Source: Riptortus pedestris
Taxonomy: Eukaryota; Arthropoda; Insecta; Hemiptera; Alydidae
Direction: 5' to 3'
Assembly: GCA_019009955.1 (NCBI GenBank)
Contig: CM032229.1
Span: 7,794,001-7,858,000, forward strand
DNA: 64,000 bases
Below the pieces are notes generated by a model. The model searched no databases. It was not told the origin of the DNA and saw only the letters and a list, made by a program, of their open reading frames with translations. Of the stretch, positions 58,062 through 64,000 are shown piece after piece. How positions within the stretch are numbered: the first letter of the stretch is position 1; each line of letters opens with the position of its first letter. The translations under genes and the position numbers were made by a program.

Positions 58062-58215
58062 TTAAATTTCTCATTTACTATTTAGATTACACATCATTAG
58101 GGGTAATCGATATATTTTTAATTCGTGACGTATCGATATAAACCAACTGACTTGATCCGCCATGCTTTGCAAGCTATTCCCTAACCGGCACGGCCAGAGG
58201 GAGGTCCTATATAAC
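58062..58215 (-). repeat. Inverted-repeat arms (family E and adjacent)
   Basis: 58062-58112 pairs with 57108-57157; 58130-58215 pairs with 56883-56950 (on the minus strand GGACCTCCCTCTGGCCG and GCATGGCGGATCAAGTCAG). Confidence 0.8.
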
Positions 58216-58229
58216 GACGTAGACGTAGT

Positions 58230-58515
58230 TTTAGTTCCGTAGTTAGTTAGATATATTTTATGCATGATCTGTTATGTACATTTTTAATTTGTAAACCAAA
58301 CTACTTATTTATAGTAGCTTTTATTTTTTGTAGCTCCGAAGATGAGAATGTACATTCCAGAAAGCACTAAGTATTTCAAAATTTATGTTTTATTTATTAA
58401 CGTACAATTTTAGTAGCTATTGGGGTTGTACTAGTGACGCGGTTTTCGACCAATTTTCTCAAATTTCCATCGATCCACCACAGAAGATGAGGAAAATAAA
58501 GTGTATTAGAATTTT
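58230..58515 (+). repeat. Composite unit (repeat R + SINE tail + H end), copy 1
   Basis: ATGCATGATCTGTTATGTAC, AACCAAACTACTTATTTATA, CCGAAGATGAGAATGTACAT, CCAGAAAGCACTAAG, TATTTATTAACG, then a minus-oriented H palindrome-end (TAGTAGCTATTGGGG, GTGACGCGGTTTTCGACC, CCATCGATCCACCACAG). The same order recurs at 59665-59965. Confidence 0.8.
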
Positions 58516-58653
58516 TCCTGGTGAGGCGTTTTATTTATTAGTTAAGTAAGTTTACTTTCCTGTAAACCCAGATTTGTGCCTATAACTAGAGTAACATAGT
58601 TGTTTTTAAATTATATTTTTCAGCACAATATAATATTCAATTTTGCCTCATAT

Positions 58654-58757
58654 TTTTTTTTGTATTCTTTTTTATAAAATGTCTATGGGATATTTCCATT
58701 TACAGAATATTCACCTACTATGAGGTTAAGCTGAGGAGAAGAACACTGTGTTGAATA
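58654..58757 (-). repeat. Inverted-repeat family E, arm copy 2
   Basis: The reverse complement of 56958-57060 with few mismatches (CTTAACCTCATAGTAGGTG, ATTCTGTAAATGGAAATATC on the minus strand). Confidence 0.85.
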
Positions 58758-59663
58758 CACAAGTTGGTGGTAAAAAGTTAATAGACATTTATTTGAACAA
58801 AACTTTGTTTGATTCTTAAAGAATGAAGGAAATAAGCTGAAAAATATAATTTCATAGTTGCTTAATTGTAGGCGAATATGGATGTTGTAAACAGAGCTTC
58901 ATTTGACAATTTAACAAAGCCGAATTTTTATTAATTTTAATATAATCCGAATTTGGATTTTTAATTTTTTTTTTCACTGCCGTGACCCGATGATCAATCG
59001 CAATCCCATTTTATAATTAAAATAAATTTATATTCTTCCAAAAGTAAATTTGAATTGAAAATGAAATGTATCAGAAAAGAGAAGAATTAAATGAAGGTTA
59101 ATTCACGACATATTAAAATTTATTTCAACCACTCCTGCAACATTCTTTCTTTGATTCAAGTAATTTTTTTTAATTAGGATAAAGCTAGGGTTTTGTACCA
59201 ATAGCTTTTCTCCGAACTCTGTTGGATTATATTATTTTGTGTCTTACGTTATTCCAGGAAATTTTGGTGTCGACCGATAAAGCTGAAGCTTCATCATTTC
59301 ATATTTCTCAAGAATTTATCAAGCCAGTACTTTCATTATTATGATTTAATTGGTGTTGCCAAGAAATTCAAGAGTGTTCCAGAAGAACACTGTCAAGAAT
59401 GACAGTAGCGTTCATAATATACGCCATCGTTTTATGAAATAAACACTCATACAAAATAATAAGTTAAACTTAATGAAAAGTTATTTCTATTTCTCCTGGT
59501 GGTGAAACAAATATGGTTATAAGCAACTCATTTTTTTCAGCGGAGTAGCATCTCCCTAATCAAGTCCTACGATGAGACGGTAAATTTTAATCTATTCTAA
59601 TTTTAAGATAAATATGTAAATATTAATTTATTCTATTTTAAATAAATATTTTAGTCATAAATG
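58758..59663. other. Unassigned AT-rich DNA
   Basis: Nothing supported. Confidence 0.5.
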
Positions 59664-59664
59664 T

Positions 59665-59965
59665 AGTATTGTTAAAGGTTTTTTTAGTTTTATTGATAGA
59701 TTTTATACATGACCTGTTATGTACAATTTTTAATTTTAAACCAAACTCCTTATTTATAGAAGCTTTTATTCTTTGTAGCTCTGAAGATGGGAATGAATGT
59801 ACATTCCAGAAAGCACTAAGCTTTTCAAAATTTATTTTTTATTTATTAATGTCCACTTTTAGCAGCTATTGGGGTTGTACTAATGACGCGGTTTTCAACA
59901 AATTTCCTCTAATGACATCGATCCTACCCAGGAGTTCAGGAAAATGAAGTCCGTTCATAATTATG
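59665..59965 (+). repeat. Composite unit, copy 2
   Basis: ATACATGACCTGTTATGTAC, AACCAAACTCCTTATTTATA, CTGAAGATGGGAATG with the GGAATGTACATTCC-like hairpin, AGAAAGCACTAAG, TATTTATTAATGTCCAC, then TAGCAGCTATTGGGG and CGATCCTACCCAGGAG. Same order and orientation as 58230-58515. Confidence 0.85.
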
Positions 59966-59974
59966 CATTTATAT

Positions 59975-60665
59975 ATACCTATGAAAATCTTGCAAACAAC
60001 ATTATTTAAATTAACAATCTTAACCTAAAAAAAGAAAAAGAAAGAAAACATAACTAAAATACAAGGTAACAGTCACAGAATATCACAAAAAACGGGGAAT
60101 TTAAATACTTAAAAGGATATATTGCTATCAACATTTAAAATAATTAAAATATTTTTTAAAAAATGCACTCCTTCAATTAACTGCTAAAACAAATAACACA
60201 ATAACTAAATAAGACGATTTTTTTTAAAACAACATAGACTGATAACTTCAAAAACTAAAATAACAATTATTTCTAGGACATCATTTTAAAAAACAAGCTA
60301 AAAAGGTTTCGAAGGCGAAACTTTCCCTGGCAGTAACAACATAAAGCGAAAACAAAAAAATCTATAGATAGGAATAGAGAGTAGATACCTATTTTTGAAG
60401 AGCGTTAGAGAGCACTGGCTTGTACCACAGCTGGCGAGCGACTGCGGATCTTCTCCTTCATCTTGGAGAGGGGGTTATCGCTGACATGTCGCTGCCTGGC
60501 TACCTCTTCCTTCTTGTTCAGATTCCTGTTCCCATTTTACATATAATCTAGCTTAATATGCAGGCTCTCAGCAGTATCAAGCCTTATGCCCTTCTCTGCC
60601 TCGTAAAGCAATTCATACTTCACAGTAGACAAAGCAAGTCCCTCCTTCCGTGCCTGCCCAGAAAA
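59975..60665 (-). mobile_element. Penelope-like retroelement, C-terminal end and 3' UTR
   Basis: Coding end on the minus strand 60665-60405: KEGLALSTVKYELLYEAEKG, IRLDTAESLHIKLDYM, an in-frame TAA (60537-60539), then NLNKKEEVARQRHVSDNPL and a natural stop at 60405. The ...KG-x-LD-x-x-E-x-x-x-I... layout recalls the ends of PLE/GIY-YIG-type ORFs, from memory. The 3' UTR (60290-59975) matches 61700-62030 in inverted orientation. An H element sits directly upstream. Confidence 0.5.
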
Positions 60666-60710
60666 TTCCGTGTCACACTATATATGTTCTTTGTTTGAGT
60701 CTTGTCCTTA

Positions 60711-60829
60711 TTAGTAGATTTCCCTTAAGAGAAATCAGCTATTGAGGTCGTACTCATGATGCGATTTTCGAAAAAAATTTCAAATGTCCATCAATCCTAC
60801 CCAGCAGATAACGAAAATGAGGTCCGTTC

Positions 60830-60893
<64 letters not shown>

Positions 60894-61346
60894 CTATTAA
60901 CGCTCTAGTTGTCGTTATTTTTTTTTATCGTTACCAAACTCGATATTTAATTGTTTTATGTAAAAATAAAGATCAAGTTCGTTAATGGCTGAAATCAGAC
61001 CAGTGTGAGGGATTGTTAAGAGGGGAATTTTCGAAAATTCGAAATATCTCCGTTACTATTCGATTGAATATTTACATAGAACCAATCTTATTGCAACTTA
61101 AATTTACTATAAATATTGTTATAAACATTTATTCTTTATCTTGAATATTAACCGAGTTATTTGCATTTTTACTAAGTGTGCGCGGATAACGGATGAGATG
61201 AGATCGGCTGATGTCGGGTTTATTCGTAAGTTTCCGCTGAAAGCTACTTCGACCGTTTCCAACTGCTGTTACTAGTATTAGGATTTCTCTATTGTAAAAC
61301 TTCACGTGGGAAATCTGCTTAGTTTATGCAGCCCCAGCGTGATGGA
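60711..61346 (-). mobile_element. H element, short subtype, full length
   Basis: TTAGTAGATTTCCCTTAAGA, GATAACGAAAATGAGGTCC, (TA)n at about 60835-60888, CTCTAGTTGTCG, GTTCGTTAATGGCTGAAATC, the AGTGTGCGCGGATAACGG variant of the short body, and GCCCCAGCGTGATGGA. It is inserted next to the Penelope-like coding end. Confidence 0.88.
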
Positions 61347-61560
61347 CTTTTGAATGTTTTCCCCCCACTTTGACCTACATACGTGACATTACAAACATTT
61401 CAGAATATTCTGTAAACGCCGGCCAGAGGCTCAACATGATCTTTCACACGCTGCGAAAGAGCTTTCAAAGTGCACCGAATGCCTACAATTTCTTTCTAAT
61501 CATCTCCGAGACTGGGCCCAATTAAGGATTGGCGATAGGGTAATCCTTTTTGACTTTTGA
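61347..61560. other. Unassigned, GC-richer DNA between H and PLE remnants
   Basis: CTTTCACACGCTGCGAAAGAG contains a small hairpin; no reading frame recognised. It may belong to the retroelement at either side. Confidence 0.35.
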
Positions 61561-62095
61561 CTGGGCTTCAGCCATCCGATCGTCCATCTCTCTGCTCATA
61601 TTCTTCTTTAACCTTCGATTTGTTAATCTTTCGACAATTCTCTCTTGATATCCGTCGTCCACTTTCGTTACGTTGATGACATCTTTATTATTAAATTAAA
61701 ATTAAGTCCTTGATATAATTGTTGTTTTAGTTTTTCATCTTTAGAGTTTATGTTGTTTTTTTTAAAAATACTCTTATTAAGCTAATATGCTATTTCTTTT
61801 TAGCAGTTAATTCTAGCAGTGTAGTTTTTTAAATTTGTTTAATTATTTTAAATCTTGACTATCTTTCTCGTTGTTTGACTTGCCTTTAAGTATTGACATT
61901 CCCCGTTTTTTTGTGATATTGTGTGACTGTTACCATGCATTTTAATTATGTTTTCTTTCCTTTTCTATTTTTTAGGTTAAAATTGTTAGTTTAAATAATG
62001 TTGGTTGCATGATTTTCATAGGTTTTGTTTATGCCAAGAGGCACTGAAGATGGAGTTCTGAAAATGCACTATGTCAAAATAAACGTATTGTAGTG
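61561..62095 (+). mobile_element. Penelope-like retroelement, RT fragment and 3' UTR
   Basis: The plus strand reads NSLLISVVHFRYVDDIFII, with the reverse transcriptase catalytic box YVDD at 61669-61680 in the RYVDD context usual for Penelope-like elements. An upstream TAA (near 61625) breaks the frame. The coding sequence stops abruptly and joins the 3' UTR (from about 61700), which is the inverted partner of 59975-60290. It ends with a CTGAAGATG...GAAA motif and an AATAAA-type signal at about 62078. Internally deleted. Confidence 0.6.
62043..62092 (+). ncRNA. Hammerhead-like core motif (copy 3)
   Basis: CTGAAGATGGAGTTCTGAAA, then ATGCACTAT and GTC, as in the 4.56-kb copy (GAAA-GCGCTCT-GTC), at the 3' end of a Penelope-like remnant. 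Stem II would be only three pairs. Confidence 0.35.
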
Positions 62096-62149
62096 GAAAA
62101 CAGGCCTACTATGTACTTCCAGATTATTTCGTTCTCCTACCTCCCAGTT

Positions 62150-62412
62150 TCTCTAGAAGAAATTTAAATGTTATAGAACCAATATTGTTTAACTACTGAT
62201 AGTCAACAATTGTTGTTTTGTGCATTTTTTTTACTCAAATATTAAGCAACTAATTTGTGCTTTCTTATTTTTAGCCTTCGGAACCCCCACTCCTTTGCCT
62301 TCTACTCGTTGGTTTTTTTGACATAGAAATAGGAAATATGTGGTGAGAGGAGAAGTGTGTTATACCAGCACGTGGAAAATCTGATTAGTTTACGCTCCCC
62401 TGCGAGACGGAC
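62150..62412 (-). mobile_element. H element, long-subtype terminal half
   Basis: GTTATAGAACCAATATTG, CTTCGGAACCCCCACTCC, CATAGAAATAGGAAATATG, ACGTGGAAAATCTGATTAG and CCCCTGCGAGACGGA. Confidence 0.75.
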
Positions 62413-62424
62413 TTTTTTTTTTTT

Positions 62425-62570
62425 TTTTCTAAACCAAACTCCTTATTTATTGCAGCTTTTATTGTTTGTAGCTCTGAAGATGGGAAAGTAAATTCCTGAA
62501 AAGCGTTTAAAAATTTAATATTTATGTATTAACGTCCACCTTTTGCTACTATGGCTACATTGGAGTTTTT
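62425..62570 (+). repeat. Repeat R with SINE tail, copy 3
   Basis: CTAAACCAAACTCCTTATTT, GCTCTGAAGATGGGAAAG, CCTGAAAAGCG, then TATTAACGTCCACCTTTTGC and ACTATGGCTACATTGG, which is the SINE tail and body on the minus strand. No H end follows here. Confidence 0.7.
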
Positions 62571-63117
62571 TAAAAAAAATAATACATTGTGAGGAGACAC
62601 ATAATTCAGTTCTTGATAACTTTATTGAGTTTTAAGTTATTGAGAGTGAAAATTAAAAAGTTAATGTGCCATTTAATTAAGGAGTAAAAGAACTGAGTGA
62701 ACAGCGTAATGGGGAAAGGTAATCAAGTTAAGTATCCCAACAGATAAAATCAAAACAACCTAAAAATTTGTTTAGGAACTTTATTTTTGTCCAAAAAAGA
62801 TCTATTGATTTTGTAGTTTCCATCCGGCGCATTGGACGGGGGATATCATACATAACTTTCAAATTATAATAAATCATGTTAAATTAAATGAATCAACATG
62901 TTCAGTTTGTTTAATTAAATAGAAGTAAAAGGAAGTCACGAGGGGTCCACATCTGATTATTTGTATATAACTTAGTTACTTAATCATAATCTTCTTTATA
63001 TTACCTAGATTTAGAGTTACACGATTACATTAAATTAAAACCAAGAATCCTATGATTATTGCTAGTTGGGTACTGTTTATGGCCCTAGCTAACCTAGCCC
63101 ACTCCTCATTCAAAAAA
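62571..63117. other. Unassigned AT-rich DNA
   Basis: Nothing supported. Confidence 0.5.
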
Positions 63118-63118
63118 G

Positions 63119-63597
63119 TCCGTCACGCAGGGGCTGCGTAAACTAAGCAGATTTCCCACGTGAAGTTTTACAATAGAGAAATCCGCCTAATAACAGCTGT
63201 AGTAGTAAGAAACCTCTAAACCTATTCACGAGGGACGAATAGTTACGAAAACGGCCGCCAGAGCTCACGGCGGAAAGTCCGAACATAGCCACTGCTGCCG
63301 AGCACATGCAGAATACAAATGCAAATATCTCAGTTAATATTCAAGATACAGAATAAATCTATACAACAATATTTATAGTAAATTTAATTTGCAATAAGAT
63401 TGATTCTGTAATATTTTTCGATCCGACGTATACTAATGGAGATATTTCGAATTTTCAAAAATCCTCCCCTCTAAACCCCCCCTCCCACTGGTCCGATTTC
63501 AGCCATTAACGAACTTGATCTTTCTTTTTACATAAAACGACTAAATATCGAGTTTGGTAACGATTAAACAATAATTGCGACCGCTAGAGCGGTAACA

Positions 63598-63663
<66 letters not shown>

Positions 63664-63814
63664 TATAGATATATAGATAAATATATACAGTTTTGAACGG
63701 ACCTCATTTTCGTCATCTCCTGGGTAGGATCGATGGACATTTGAAGAAAAATTTCGAAAATCGCGTCATGAGTACAACCTCAATAGCTGATTTCCACTAA
63801 GGTAAATCTGCTAA
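63119..63814 (+). mobile_element. H element, short subtype, full length
   Basis: TCCGTCACGCAGGGGCTGCG with hairpin CGCAG-GGG-CTGCG (63126-63138), AAGCAGATTTCCCACGTG, GAGGGACGAATAGTTACG, GGCGGAAAGTCCGAACATAG, AACTTGATCTTTC, CGACCGCTAGAGCGGTAAC, a (TA)n of about 60 bp at 63601-63660, GAACGGACCTCATTTTCGTC, and the slightly mutated palindrome end TGATTTCCACTAAGG, TAAATCTGCTAA. It is very similar to 3052-3760. Confidence 0.9.
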
Positions 63815-63828
63815 TATCACTATTGATA

Positions 63829-63834
<6 letters not shown>

Positions 63835-63888
<54 letters not shown>
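63835..63888. repeat. (TA)n microsatellite
   Basis: About 26 TA repeats just after the H element, followed by 110 bp of unassigned sequence to the end of the window. Confidence 0.95.
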
Positions 63889-63890
<2 letters not shown>

Positions 63891-64000
63891 AGAGATATAA
63901 TGGTTTCTCCCTCCTCTCCCTGACAACTTGTTGCTATGTAATTTTCAATAACTTCATTGTACACATTTCTTTTCATTCTTTTATGTTTGTCTATTTTGAT

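Overview
The window is AT-rich, gene-poor eukaryotic nuclear DNA. Several things point to an arthropod, most likely an insect: R1/Jockey/I-type LINE remnants, a mariner transposase tail of a type common in insect genomes, a protein with a baculovirus-FP-like C-terminal domain, and a tRNA-derived SINE. There are no bacterial operons, ribosome binding sites, rRNA genes or CRISPR arrays. No species can be named from the sequence alone.

Most of the recognisable content is mobile DNA. The dominant component, called the H element here, is a dispersed family of roughly 0.55-1.2 kb present in well over twenty copies and fragments on both strands. One end carries a short hairpin (CGCAG-GGG-CTGCG). The other carries a 20-bp perfect palindrome followed by TGCTAA. 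The two ends share a short subterminal inverted motif, and a microsatellite, usually (TA)n, sits at a fixed internal position. This layout resembles non-autonomous Helitron/Helentron-type elements, but that classification is inference. Other families are a second Helitron-like element with a GC hairpin and CTAG end (5870 and 34170), three LINE families (A, B, C) plus an isolated RNase H fragment, a Penelope-like retroelement, a tRNA-derived SINE, a hAT MITE with an 8-bp target duplication, and a rearranged mariner.

Layout: 1-11.5 kb is nested H, SINE, LINE-A, Helitron-like and mariner DNA with a very long (CT)n tract. 12-13 kb is a decayed LINE-B reverse transcriptase. 13-16.3 kb is AT-rich and almost featureless. 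16.4-26.5 kb is LINE-C, LINE-A, SINE and H elements. 27.3-31.1 kb is an unrecognised, stop-riddled minus-strand coding fossil interrupted by H, SINE and LINE-A insertions. 31.4-46.7 kb is H, Helitron-like, SINE and hAT copies. 48.2 kb has a possible short host exon. 52.6-53.4 kb holds the one convincing intact coding region, a 249-residue protein with a cysteine-rich finger, a coiled coil and an FP-like domain; its last codons and stop are repeated about 12 more times downstream as a minisatellite. 56.9-62.5 kb contains inverted-repeat pairs, a composite duplication and two opposed Penelope-like remnants associated with a recurrent CTGANGA-stem-GAAA motif. The window ends in a full-length H element.

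Apart from the FP-like protein, nothing reads as a functional gene. The retroelement reading frames carry stops, frameshifts or lost catalytic residues, so the locus looks like a repeat graveyard with one expressed or recently active coding unit.
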